Notes under the pieces: generated by a model | Databases searched by the model: none | What the model was told of the DNA's origin: nothing | What the model saw: the letters and a program-made list of their open reading frames with translations, nothing else | In this document: positions 36,553 through 45,525 of the stretch, piece by piece | Numbering within the stretch: position 1 is the first letter of the stretch | Layout of the letters: each line of letters starts with the position of its first letter | NCBI RefSeq assembly: GCF_026586805.1 | Contig: NZ_JAPFHA010000003.1 | Span: forward strand, 124,001 to 188,000 | Source of the DNA: Niveibacterium sp. 24ML | GTDB lineage: Bacteria > Pseudomonadota > Gammaproteobacteria > Burkholderiales > Rhodocyclaceae | Length of the DNA: 64,000 bases | Reading direction: 5' to 3' | Made by a program: the position numbers and the translations under genes

Positions 36553-37657
36553 TTAGACGCCTTGCTTCAGGCTGGCCTGGATGAAGTCTTCCAGGTCGCC
36601 GTCGAGCACGGCTTGGGTGTTGCCGACTTCGAAGTTGGTACGCAGATCCTTGATGCGCGACTGGTCGAGCACGTAGGAGCGGATCTGGTGGCCCCAACCG
36701 ATATCCGACTTCGAGTCTTCGAGCTTCTGCTGTTCGCTCTGGCGCTTGCGCAGCTCCGCTTCGTAGAGGCGCGCGCGCAGCATCTGCCAGGCTTCATCGC
36801 GGTTGCGGTGCTGCGAACGGTCGTTCTGGCACTGCACGACGATGCCGGTGGGCACGTGCGTCAAGCGCACCGCCGAGTCGGTCTTGTTGATGTGCTGACC
36901 GCCGGCGCCGGATGCGCGGTAGGTGTCGGTACGCACATCCGCTGGATTGATGTCGATTTCGATCGAGTCGTCGACTTCCGGGAAGATGAAAACCGAGCAG
37001 AAGCTGGTGTGGCGGCGTGCGTTCGAGTCGAAGGGGCTCTTGCGAACCAGGCGATGGATGCCGGTTTCGGTGCGCAGGTAGCCGTAGGCGTAGTCGCCGG
37101 TGACCTTGATCGTTGCGCTCTTGATGCCGGCCACTTCGCCTTCGGACTCTTCGAGCAGTTCAACCGTGAAACCCTTGCGCTCGCAGTAGCGCAGGTACAT
37201 GCGTTCGAGCATGCCGGCCCAATCCTGTGCCTCGGTGCCACCGGCACCAGACTGGATTTCGATGAAGCAGGGGCGCGGGTCCATCGGGTTGTTGAACATG
37301 CGGCGGAATTCAAGGCCGACGATGATCGCTTCGACGCTGGCGACATCGGCATCGACGGCTTCGACCGTGTCCCAGTCCGCTTCGGCCTGGCCCATCTCGA
37401 AAAGCTCGCGGCTGTCGGTGATGCGCGCCACAACGTCGTCGAGCGTGAGCACCACGCCTTCGAGCGACTTCTTTTCCTTGCCTAGCTCCTGGGCCCGTGC
37501 GGCGTCATTCCAGACGTTGGGGTCTTCCAGTTCGCGGTTGACTTCTTCGAGACGGCGATGCTTGGTCTCGTAGTCAAAGATACCCCCGTAGGGCGTGCTC
37601 GCGGGTCTTCAGATCCTCGAGCTTGTTTGCGATCGCGTTGATGCGTTCAGCGTCCAT
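36553..37657 (-). CDS. prfB: Peptide chain release factor 2 (programmed +1 frameshift)
   Basis: RF2 is encoded in two frames. The start ATG at 37657 gives [18 protein letters not shown] up to RGYL, then an in-frame TGA. The remainder continues in the +1 frame ([13 protein letters not shown]) to the stop at 36553. The RF2 anticodon-like SPF tripeptide ([10 protein letters not shown]) and the GGQ catalytic motif ([14 protein letters not shown]) are present. RF2 reads UGA and UAA and releases the peptide. The internal TGA is the autoregulatory site, not a mutation. The upstream open frame ends at 37574. Confidence 0.96.
37573..37588 (-). promoter_or_regulatory. prfB programmed frameshift site
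   Basis: On the coding strand the sequence is CGGGGGTATCTTTGAC. The slippery CTT TGA C (37573-37579) is preceded by a Shine-Dalgarno-like GGGGG three bases upstream of CTT. Low RF2 slows UGA decoding and lets the ribosome slip +1, so RF2 regulates its own synthesis. It is the E. coli arrangement with C for A in the SD-like element. Confidence 0.95.
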
Positions 37658-37814
37658 TTCGGCCTCCGATGAACCGATTCGCTGAGGCTGGCAGCCCCGC
37701 TTGGGGCAGCGCACGCAAGATGCGTGGGGGCCGAGTGATCGGCGTGCTACCGGCGAATTCGGAAAAACCGCGAATTATACATGCGGGGCGCAAGCGGCCC
37801 CGCAGTGCGCAGGC

Positions 37815-39815
37815 TCAGGTTTCCTCGGCTGCGCTTTGCCGGCGCGGTGGCAGGAATAGATCCTGCGGGCGCCGCAGCATGCGCTTGAGCACGCGCCCGA
37901 GCAGTTGCCGGCCGTGGCTGAAGCGCACCCGGCGCGACTTCATCGCGGTGTAGAGCGCCAGGCTGAAGCTGACCAGCAGGTTGGTCAGGCCAATCGCGGC
38001 GACGCCCAGCGTGCAGCTGATCAGCAGGTACAGCGGCACATCGAAGCCCTTGGCGGCGATGCCGTAGGCGAAGTTGGCGGCACCGAAGGTGACATGGCGG
38101 ATATCCAGTGGCAGGCCGAGGATGAAGCCGATCGTGCCCATGCAGCCGAGCATGCAGCCGAAAAGGAAGTTGCCCATCAGGGCGCCCAGGTTGTTTTCGA
38201 TGTAGTTGCTGACGCGGCTCAGGCGCGCTTCGCCAAGCAATTTGCGCAGACGGGGCAATTGCCGGATGCGTTGCGGGATGCGGGCATAGACGCACTTGTT
38301 GTCGTAATAACCGGTAATCAAGCCAGAGAGGAACAGGCACACGCCCGCAATGGCGGCATGCGGAATGGCCAGGCTGGTCAAGGGGCGGATGTCTTCGAGC
38401 AGGTGGGTTGCCTTGGCGGCATCGACCATGGGCATTGGCGCAAAACGCAGCCACAGCCAGCCGATCGAGATGCTGACGGCAAACGCAATCAGGACGTTGC
38501 CGACAATCGCGGCGAACTGACTGCGGAGCACATCGACGACCAGATTCTCAAGGCGGTCGAGTTGCGGCTTGCCGTCGCGGCCTTCATCCAGGGCCGCGGC
38601 GAGCAGGGCGGCCGTCATCGCGGGCTGTTTTGTGGCGATGGTGAAGTGCAGCAGGTGCACGACGATGAAGCCCAGCCCGTAGTTCAGGCTGAAGCCCAGT
38701 GCCTCCCACAGCGGGGGCAGGTGCGCCTTGGCGGTGTATATCTTGATGATGGCCATGAACGCCACAATTACCCCGGCGCCCGCGGCTGCGCCGAACAGTG
38801 CGCGCATTTCCTTGGTGGTGCTGGCAACGTAGTGCTCGCCGGTGCGGCTGGCGTGTTCGGTGACCTGAAGCGCGAGCAGATCGGTTACGCGTACCAGCAG
38901 CGCACGAATGCTGTTCTTTTCGCCTTCGTGGTGCAGCAATTCGCGGAAGAACGCGAGCTTGCGCTCTTGCTGGGCCTCAGAACTGTCGGGCGCGGCGAGT
39001 ACGACCAGTTGCCGCATCCGCGCGATCGTCTGCCCGGCGCGCTGGGCGTCGTAGGTGAGGGCGACGCTTGCGCCACCCTGGCGGGCGAGTTTGCGGATCC
39101 GGTTGATATGCCTTTCGCACTGGCTGAGCAGTACTTCCAGGTGGCTGCAATCGGGCCAGGGCTGGCTGCCATCAGCGAGTGCGGCAAGGGCTGCGGCGGA
39201 GATCGCCTGCACTTCGTCGGTCTGCGCAACAAAGGGCGATTCGCGCGAAGCGGCATCGCTGTCGTAACGCAGGAAGTCCGGCTCCAGGCCAAGCGCTGCG
39301 AGGCGGAAGGAGAGTATGCGGAGCGCCTCAATCATCTCGGCTTCCATCTTCCGATCGTTTGCGGAACGGGCATTGCCGAAGCCGATTACTTCCAGCAGTT
39401 CTGCGACAACATGCTCCGGGATCTCGGCGATCCAGTTCTGATCCTTCGCCTCACGGACCAAGGTGGCGAAAAGGTCCTGCAGGTAGGTGTCGTCGTAGGC
39501 GGGCGGCAGCACTTTCGCCACCATGCGCTTGATCACGGCGCCGAAGATGCTGTCGTTGGTGAGGATGCCCAGGTCAGCGAAGAGCGAACGCTGCATGCGC
39601 GCGGCAAACACGCCAGACAGGTAGTCACGCAGGCCGTCGGCCAGATGCGGGCGCGTCTGCAGCACCGAGATCATGGCCCGCAATCGTTGCGTGGCGGCGC
39701 CTGGCGCCTCAAGCTCGCGCGGGCGCAGGCTCGCGATGATCTCCATCAGGGCATCGGTTGAACGGCTGCCTGGGGCGGCTGCAATGTCCTCAAGAATGGG
39801 TACCAGAGCTCTCAT
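37815..39815 (-). CDS. Gcr-type 'site-specific recombinase' membrane protein (PF10136-like)
   Basis: The 666-aa protein has a soluble N-terminal half with helical repeats and a C-terminal half with about six hydrophobic segments (for example GAAAGAGVIVAFMAIIKIY and LGYLLGF-like stretches between ~360 and 620). It matches the family annotated as site-specific recombinase after the gonococcal Gcr protein. The membrane topology makes a classical recombinase role doubtful, and no tyrosine- or serine-recombinase motif is seen. It is divergent from the zinc-ribbon gene. Function should be called unknown. Confidence 0.75.
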   Translation of the reverse strand: MRALVPILEDIAAAPGSRSTDALMEIIASLRPRELEAPGAATQRLRAMISVLQTRPHLADGLRDYLSGVFAARMQRSLFADLGILTNDSIFGAVIKRMVAKVLPPAYDDTYLQDLFATLVREAKDQNWIAEIPEHVVAELLEVIGFGNARSANDRKMEAEMIEALRILSFRLAALGLEPDFLRYDSDAASRESPFVAQTDEVQAISAAALAALADGSQPWPDCSHLEVLLSQCERHINRIRKLARQGGASVALTYDAQRAGQTIARMRQLVVLAAPDSSEAQQERKLAFFRELLHHEGEKNSIRALLVRVTDLLALQVTEHASRTGEHYVASTTKEMRALFGAAAGAGVIVAFMAIIKIYTAKAHLPPLWEALGFSLNYGLGFIVVHLLHFTIATKQPAMTAALLAAALDEGRDGKPQLDRLENLVVDVLRSQFAAIVGNVLIAFAVSISIGWLWLRFAPMPMVDAAKATHLLEDIRPLTSLAIPHAAIAGVCLFLSGLITGYYDNKCVYARIPQRIRQLPRLRKLLGEARLSRVSNYIENNLGALMGNFLFGCMLGCMGTIGFILGLPLDIRHVTFGAANFAYGIAAKGFDVPLYLLISCTLGVAAIGLTNLLVSFSLALYTAMKSRRVRFSHGRQLLGRVLKRMLRRPQDLFLPPRRQSAAEET

Positions 39816-39972
39816 CGGTCTCTTGCCTGCACGCTGGGCGGACTATTCTGGCACACTGTGCGGGCGCCTTTCGCTTTCCGGGCGAGACGGCGGCCCGAAA
39901 ACTTGGTAAAGTGCCGCCCCTTTCGCGGGTGGCATGCGTGCCTCCGTTTGCAGACTGCGGAGACGTCAGAAA

Positions 39973-40176
39973 ATGGATGAAGCGGATCTGGCTCAACAGG
40001 AAGTTGAATTGAGCCTCAAACTCTCGCTGCAGCGTAAGGAGCCTTCGCTCGCGGCGACAGGCACCTGCTACTTCTGCAGTGAGTCGCTGCCGGAAGGCCA
40101 GAAGTTCTGCGACAGCGATTGCGAGGAAGACTATCGCCGGCTGCAGTGGCAGAAATCACAGCGCGTTCGCGGCTGA
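39973..40176 (+). CDS. Small zinc-ribbon protein
   Basis: The 67-aa protein contains CYFCSESLPEGQKFCDSDC, a four-Cys zinc-ribbon (CX2C...CX3C) of the DUF2116-like kind, followed by basic residues. It may bind nucleic acid or RNA polymerase; no function can be assigned. It ends 33 bases before rpoZ on the same strand and is probably co-transcribed with it. The start at 39973 is the first Met before the Glu/Leu-rich segment. Confidence 0.75.
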   Translation: MDEADLAQQEVELSLKLSLQRKEPSLAATGTCYFCSESLPEGQKFCDSDCEEDYRRLQWQKSQRVRG

Positions 40177-40209
40177 ACCCGCGCAGCGCAAGCAACACAA
40201 GGAAAAGAC

Positions 40210-40416
40210 ATGGCCCGTATCACTGTTGAAGATTGCCTGAAGACGATTCCGAATCGCTTCGAAATGACGCTGGCCGCCGCGATCCGCGCGCGTCAGCTCG
40301 CTCGTGGCCATACGCCGCAAGTGGATGGCAGCAAGAACAAGTTCGCCGTGACCGCGCTGCGCGAAGTTGCCTCGGGTCACATCGATCGCGGCATCCTGTC
40401 GAAACTCGAAGCCTGA
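40210..40416 (+). CDS. rpoZ: RNA polymerase omega subunit
   Basis: The 68-aa protein begins [20 protein letters not shown], with [15 protein letters not shown] and [15 protein letters not shown], all diagnostic of RpoZ. It helps assemble and stabilise the beta' subunit and binds ppGpp. Unlike the common gmk-rpoZ-spoT arrangement, neither gmk nor spoT is adjacent; aceK is convergent downstream. The C-terminus (GILSKLEA) departs from the usual one. It could be the only rpoZ, relocated, or a second copy. Confidence 0.9.
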   Translation: MARITVEDCLKTIPNRFEMTLAAAIRARQLARGHTPQVDGSKNKFAVTALREVASGHIDRGILSKLEA

Positions 40417-40453
40417 TCGCAAACGGGGCCGACCTCACCGGCCCTGATCAAAA

Positions 40454-40475
40454 CCGGCCGCGTCAGCGCGCGGCC
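40454..40475 (-). terminator. Hairpin downstream of aceK
   Basis: GGCCGCG (40456-40462) pairs with CGCGGCC (40469-40475). On the minus strand it is followed by GGTTTTG, a weak U-tract, so it probably ends aceK. It also lies downstream of rpoZ on the other strand. Confidence 0.5.
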
Positions 40476-40492
40476 TGTCGCGCCTCAGCGGT

Positions 40493-42295
40493 TCAGTCCT
40501 CAGCCTCGGCGAGAAGCTCTGCTTCTCCGTCCGGGGCTTTGGTCGTTTCTGTGCCGTAGAGCTGGCAGAAACGCAGGCGCTGCGGGTAAGGGAAGAAGTC
40601 TTCGACGTAACCTTCGCGGATTCGGGCCTGCGTGCCCTGCCAGAAGGCGGCGTCGAGCAGATCCCGGTGGTACTTCATGAACGCGTGCCGCACCTTGGGC
40701 AGGCCGAGCAGGAAGGTGCCGAATTCCTCCGGGAACACGTCGTTGCGTGCCACCGAGTACCAGACCTCGCCGCTCATTTCCATTTCTTCGTTGGGAGCCG
40801 GCGGAATGCGACGGAAGTTGCAGTCGGTCATGAACTCGATTTCGTCGTAGTCGTAGAACACGACGCGGCCGTAGCGGGTGACACCGAAGTTCTTCCACAG
40901 CATATCGCCCGGGAAGATGTTGGCCTGCGCCATTTCGCGGATGGCGCTGCCATATTCCTGCACCGCGTGGTCGGTTTGCGCTTCGTCCGCTTGCTCAAGG
41001 AAGAGGTTCAGCGGCGTGAGGCGGCGTTCGATGTAGAGGTGCTTGATGACGATCGTGTCGCCTTCCTCCTCAACGCTGTCGGCACAAACGTCTCGCAGTT
41101 CGGCGATCAGATCGGGGTGGAAGCGGTGGCGCGGCAGCGCGGCATCGGAAAACTCCAGCGTGTCGGCCATGCGCCCGACGCGGTCCACCTGCTTGACCAT
41201 CTGGTACTTGCGCTTGACGGTCGCCCGATCCATTTCCTTCTGGATCGCGCGCTGGTCCTTGATGATCTTGAAGACGTAGGGGTAGGAGGGCAGCGTGAAT
41301 ACCGCCATCACCATGCCGCGGATACCCGGCGCGACAATGAACTGGTCGTTCGAGTGCAGCAGGTGGCTGACTAGATCGCGGAAGAACATCGTCTTGCCTT
41401 GCTTGCCCAAGCCCAGCATGGTGTAGATCTCGCTGCGCGGCTTGTTCGGCATGATCGAGCGCAGGAAGTGCACATAGCCTGACGGCACCTCCATATCGAC
41501 CAGGAAGTAGGCGCGCGAGAGCGAGAACAGCAGCGAAATCCGCCAGGGTTCGAGCAGGATGGTGTCGGCGTAGAGGCGCCCTTCGGTGTTGTGCCGGATC
41601 ACCACCGCGAAGGGCGTTTCGACATAGCCGTTGATGGCCTTGCCGATGATATAGGCGGCCTTGTTGCGGTAGAAGGGCGAGTACAGCACCTGGATCTGGC
41701 AATTCACCTCTCGCGCCGGCCAACCATTGAGGTGGCTCTCGATGCTGCGCAGGATGTGTTCGACATCGCGCTGGAGGTCCTCGAAGGGTACCTGCCATGC
41801 AAAGTCTTCGATCACCCGGCGCACGGTGGCGCGCATGCCGCCTTCGTGCGGGTAGTAGCTTGAGTAGGTAGGCGGGTAGGACTGGATGTACTCAGTTGAA
41901 ATTGCCGGCCGCGCGAAGATGTAATCGTTGTGGAAGTAGGTGCGGTGCAGGATCTTGCAGCACACCGAGTTGAAGAAGGTTTCTGCAAGCTCGGGCTGCT
42001 TGTGATTGATCAGGAAACCGATGTAGAGCAGCTTGGCTTGTTGCCAGGTGCGGTCATCCAGCCCGTCTGCATGGCACTCGCCGCGCAGGCGCATCACCGT
42101 TTCGTTCACGCGATCGTCGTAGAACTGCACCCGCTCGCGCACCGCCCGCAGTTCGCCTTGCCAGTCGGCCTGCTCGAAACGTTGCTTCGCCGAGCGCGAG
42201 GTTTCACTAAAGATGCGGTAGTGGCGGTTGAAGCCATCGATCAGCGCTTGCGCGATCGCATGCGCCACGTGGTTGTCCGCTGCCGGAACGTCCAT
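40493..42295 (-). CDS. aceK: AceK isocitrate dehydrogenase kinase/phosphatase
   Basis: The 600-aa bifunctional enzyme has the nucleotide-binding region around VAPGIRGMVMAVFTLPSYPY followed by VFKIIKDQRAIQKEM, the kinase core and FYDYDEIEFMTDCNFR in the catalytic end. It phosphorylates Icd to divert isocitrate into the glyoxylate shunt and dephosphorylates it again. No aceA or aceB is adjacent, but its substrate Icd is encoded at 51.2-52.5 kb. Single-gene transcription is likely, as the divergent neighbour is oppositely placed and a hairpin follows. Confidence 0.96.
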   Translation of the reverse strand: MDVPAADNHVAHAIAQALIDGFNRHYRIFSETSRSAKQRFEQADWQGELRAVRERVQFYDDRVNETVMRLRGECHADGLDDRTWQQAKLLYIGFLINHKQPELAETFFNSVCCKILHRTYFHNDYIFARPAISTEYIQSYPPTYSSYYPHEGGMRATVRRVIEDFAWQVPFEDLQRDVEHILRSIESHLNGWPAREVNCQIQVLYSPFYRNKAAYIIGKAINGYVETPFAVVIRHNTEGRLYADTILLEPWRISLLFSLSRAYFLVDMEVPSGYVHFLRSIMPNKPRSEIYTMLGLGKQGKTMFFRDLVSHLLHSNDQFIVAPGIRGMVMAVFTLPSYPYVFKIIKDQRAIQKEMDRATVKRKYQMVKQVDRVGRMADTLEFSDAALPRHRFHPDLIAELRDVCADSVEEEGDTIVIKHLYIERRLTPLNLFLEQADEAQTDHAVQEYGSAIREMAQANIFPGDMLWKNFGVTRYGRVVFYDYDEIEFMTDCNFRRIPPAPNEEMEMSGEVWYSVARNDVFPEEFGTFLLGLPKVRHAFMKYHRDLLDAAFWQGTQARIREGYVEDFFPYPQRLRFCQLYGTETTKAPDGEAELLAEAED

Positions 42296-42408
42296 GCCGT
42301 CTCCCCCGGTGGTGTCCGATTGTGCAGATGCACATCGGCGATTCTAGCTGTGGCAGTCAAGCGGGCGCCATCGGCGGAAACACCGACATGCGTGGCCTGC
42401 ATGCCCGC

Positions 42409-43197
42409 CTACTGGTGGGCGATCACTTGATTGCGGCCCAGATGCTTGGCCTGATACACGGCCGCGTCGGCACGGTTGAAAAGCGCTTCGAAGTTCTCGT
42501 CGGCCTTGAGCGTGGCGACGCCGATGCTGCAGGTGACCGGAACTCCGCCCGGTTTGAGTGTTTCGATGTGAGCGCGAAGGCGCTCGGCGCCCAGTGATGC
42601 CAGGGGCAGATCAACCCCCGGCAGCACCAGCAGCAGTTCTTCGCCACCGTAGCGCACCGGAATGTCTTGCGGGCGGGCGCTGTTGCGCAATGCACTGGCA
42701 ACCGCAACGAGCACCTGATCGCCAGCGCCATGACCGAAGCTGTCGTTGATCTTCTTGAAATGGTCGAGATCGATCACGACCAGCGACAAGGCCTTTCCAC
42801 TCTGGCGGCACTCGGCCAGCAGTTCGGGTGTGAGTTCTTCGAGCCGATGCCGGTTGAACAGGCCGGTCAGGCGATTGCGCTGGGCCATGTCCTTGACCAT
42901 CTGATGCTGCGCCTCCAGCCGTGCAAACAGGTCTGCGAGGGTCACGAGCTTGCGCACCCGCACTTCGAACGCTTCCGGTAGCACCGGCTTCTGCACGAAG
43001 TCGTTGGCGCCTGCACGCAGGATCTCGATGCGTCGGCTCGCGTTGTCGCTGGCGGAGAGGGCGAGGATCGGTGTTTGCGCAGCGCGGCCGGGATTCCCCC
43101 GCACGACACGGATCACGTCAAGCCCGGTCTTGATGCCTTCAAGCATGAAGTCGGTGACGATGAGCGAATAGGGCCGTCGCCGTACTGCTTCATTCAA
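42409..43197 (-). CDS. Truncated receiver-GGDEF protein (first half of receiver missing)
   Basis: The 262-aa frame starts around residue 45 of a normal receiver: RRRPYSLIVTDFMLEG holds the phospho-acceptor Asp, and DFVQKPVLPEA the Lys. The acidic pair and first two strands are absent. A full GGDEF domain follows, with RYGGEELLLV in the loop (Leu for Phe) and an intact I-site RPQD. Upstream, an ATG at 43243 (MDKAVAGTQESAAPAVE then stop) may be the original N-terminus in another frame. This fits an internal deletion. The TTG start at 43197 is only a guess. Confidence 0.65.
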   Translation of the reverse strand: MNEAVRRRPYSLIVTDFMLEGIKTGLDVIRVVRGNPGRAAQTPILALSASDNASRRIEILRAGANDFVQKPVLPEAFEVRVRKLVTLADLFARLEAQHQMVKDMAQRNRLTGLFNRHRLEELTPELLAECRQSGKALSLVVIDLDHFKKINDSFGHGAGDQVLVAVASALRNSARPQDIPVRYGGEELLLVLPGVDLPLASLGAERLRAHIETLKPGGVPVTCSIGVATLKADENFEALFNRADAAVYQAKHLGRNQVIAHQ

Positions 43198-43246
43198 CGG
43201 CAGGCGCTGCGGATTCCTGAGTGCCGGCAACCGCTTTGTCCATAAC

Positions 43247-43277
43247 AAAACGGCGCGTCCGAGGTGACGCGCCGTTT
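43247..43277 (-). terminator. Terminator after prolyl oligopeptidase
   Basis: AACGGCGCGTC (43249-43259) pairs perfectly with GACGCGCCGTT (43266-43276) around a 6-base loop. On the minus strand the stem is followed by TTTTGTT. It ends the peptidase gene and sits right before the truncated receiver-GGDEF gene. Confidence 0.88.
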
Positions 43278-43300
43278 GTGTGATGCGGGGCTGTGCCGAC

Positions 43301-45418
43301 TCAGCGCGTCGGCTGGAAGGCCGGGTCGCCCATCTGCCAGAGGAAGAAAGACCAGACGTCTGCGGTTTCGTCGAGCGCCTGGCCGATGTTCGAGCCAATC
43401 CCATGGCCCGCATCGAAGTCCACGCGCAAGAGCACCGGTTTGCCCTTCGGATTGGCCGCCTGCAGCCGTGCGGCGAGCTTGCCGGGCATCCAGGCGTCAA
43501 CACGCGGGTCATTGGCGCCGGTGGTGACGATCACGGCCGGATAGGCGACCCCGTCGCGAATACGGTGGTAGGGGCTGTTGGCGTACATCGCCTTGAAGTG
43601 CGAGGGGTTCGTCACGGTGCCGAACTCGGCCACGTTTGGTGCCCCGTTGGGCGTCAGCTCCATGCGCAGCATGTCGGAGACGCCCACGGCACTTTGCGCC
43701 GCAGCAAACAGATCCGGCCGCGCGGTGATGGCGCCACCGATCGTGATGCCGCCCGCGCTGCCGCCGGTGCCCGCCAGGGTGGAAGGCGAGGTGTACTGGT
43801 TGCTCACCAGCCACTGGGCACACGCGAGGAAGTCGCCCACGGTGTTGTGCTTGGTCTCGATGTATCCGCCGCGATGCCAGTCCTCGCCCAGCTCTCCGCC
43901 GCCGCGCACATGGCAGATCGCCTGAATGCCACCGCGCTCAAGCCAAGCCAGGCGGCTTGCCGAAAAGGCGGGTTCCAGCGAGATCCCGTAAGCGCCATAG
44001 CCGGTTAGTATGGTCGGGCGCTTGCCGTCACGCGCCACGCCCTTGGGCGTCAGCAAGGACATCGGCACCATGACCCCGTCGGCCGCCTTCACCATCACGC
44101 GGCTTGCTTCCACCTTGGAGGTGTCCACCTTGACCGGCGCTTGCAGCGGGGTGGGCTTGGTCTTGATCCCGTCGACCAGCAATACCTGGGGCGGATTGGT
44201 CCAGCCTGCCATGCGCACCAGCAGGCGCCAGTCGTCCCCGGCGCTGATTTCCTGCACGGTGCCGTCGAACGGCAATTGCACGGTTTCGACCTTGCCGTCC
44301 TTGCGCGCTACTCGGATCAGGCGGGACACCCCGCCGTCAAGCGCCTTCACATAGATTGCATCCCGCGCGACGACTGGAAACTGAAGCACGCTGTCGCCGC
44401 TCGGCAGGGCCACGCTCTGGGTGCCAGCGGCGATGTCCAGACGCAGCAACTCGCGGCGCGAGGCTTTCTTCTGGCTGATCGCGAAGACGGCGTCACCGGC
44501 GAGCGCTGCCCGGGTGACCTTGTCTTCCGGGCCGATGATCCGCTTCCAGGGCGTGTCAGCCCCCTTCAAGTCTGCCAGTGGCGCGACCCAGTACGAGCGC
44601 TCTGCCGCGTCACCGTGCAAGACCTCGGCCAAGGCCCACTTCGAATCCCGGGCGGTCGAGATGTAGGGCAGGTCCGGGACCGCGAACGTGCGCTTGGCTG
44701 ATACTTCCCAGCCGAACACCGCCACATCTTGCGTGCTGGCGCTGCCGAGTTTGTGCAGCAACACCGCGCTCTTGTTGTAGCGCTCATCGGCGGGATGCCG
44801 GTTGTAGAAGAATCCGCGGCCGTCGGGCAGCCAAGCGACGCCGTTTTCGTTAAGGCCGGCGCGATCGATCGATTCGCTGAGAAAAGTGCCTTTGGCCACG
44901 TCCAGCACCCGCAGGACGCTGTCTTCGGAGCCGCCACGCGAGATGCCGATCGCCAGAAGCCGGCCGTTGGGCGAGGGGGTATACCAGTCGATCGAGTGGT
45001 GTCCGCCCTCACCGGGCAGCGCGTCAGGATCGAGCAGCAGGCGTTCGCCACCGCTGGTGCCGGCCCGCACCCAGAGTTTGCGTGCGTTTTCGCCCGGTAC
45101 GCGTTTGAGGTAGAAGGTGCGGCCGCCCGCCTGCTCGTAGCCGGCGGTGATCTCGCCCGAATCGGCCAGTTCCCCCATGCGTTTGCGCAGCGCATCGCGG
45201 CCGGGCAGGGTCTTGAGCACGCTGCTGGCGTAGTCGGCCTGCGCACGCAGCCAGCCCTTGAACTCGGGCGTGCTCATGTCTTCCATCCAGCGGTACGGGT
45301 CCTTTACGCTGACACCATGGTAGACATCGACGACGGGCTTTTCCGGCGTGGCCGGCGGAGCGGCCAGGGCGAGCGCCGGAATGGCGAGCAGGGCGCTGCA
45401 GAGGGCATGACGGCGCAT
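43301..45418 (-). CDS. Secreted prolyl oligopeptidase (S9A)
   Basis: The 705-aa protein has a signal peptide (about residues 1-20, ending ALALAAP), a seven-bladed propeller region and a C-terminal alpha/beta-hydrolase. The nucleophile Ser lies in TGGSAGGITIGGA, the Asp in TTGANDPRVDAWMPGK and the His in VDFDAGHGIGSN. It cleaves short proline-containing peptides, here in the periplasm or outside. It is monocistronic with its own terminator. Confidence 0.93.
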   Translation of the reverse strand: MRRHALCSALLAIPALALAAPPATPEKPVVDVYHGVSVKDPYRWMEDMSTPEFKGWLRAQADYASSVLKTLPGRDALRKRMGELADSGEITAGYEQAGGRTFYLKRVPGENARKLWVRAGTSGGERLLLDPDALPGEGGHHSIDWYTPSPNGRLLAIGISRGGSEDSVLRVLDVAKGTFLSESIDRAGLNENGVAWLPDGRGFFYNRHPADERYNKSAVLLHKLGSASTQDVAVFGWEVSAKRTFAVPDLPYISTARDSKWALAEVLHGDAAERSYWVAPLADLKGADTPWKRIIGPEDKVTRAALAGDAVFAISQKKASRRELLRLDIAAGTQSVALPSGDSVLQFPVVARDAIYVKALDGGVSRLIRVARKDGKVETVQLPFDGTVQEISAGDDWRLLVRMAGWTNPPQVLLVDGIKTKPTPLQAPVKVDTSKVEASRVMVKAADGVMVPMSLLTPKGVARDGKRPTILTGYGAYGISLEPAFSASRLAWLERGGIQAICHVRGGGELGEDWHRGGYIETKHNTVGDFLACAQWLVSNQYTSPSTLAGTGGSAGGITIGGAITARPDLFAAAQSAVGVSDMLRMELTPNGAPNVAEFGTVTNPSHFKAMYANSPYHRIRDGVAYPAVIVTTGANDPRVDAWMPGKLAARLQAANPKGKPVLLRVDFDAGHGIGSNIGQALDETADVWSFFLWQMGDPAFQPTR

Positions 45419-45525
45419 CTTCGTTCCTTGTGGGGTTTGAGCGGCTGACGCGCAGCAGGGTGAGGCCGCGCGTCAAAAGATGCAGATGCTAACCCGCTGC
45501 GCAGCGGCGCAGATGTCGTTATGTG

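Noticed and set aside
37574-37576. In-frame TGA in prfB read as a mutation
   Set aside because: The CTT TGA C context with upstream GGGGG is the well-known RF2 programmed frameshift.
37905-39761. 618-residue + strand frame antisense to the Gcr-type gene
   Set aside because: Same codon-bias shadow effect; no start context or domain.
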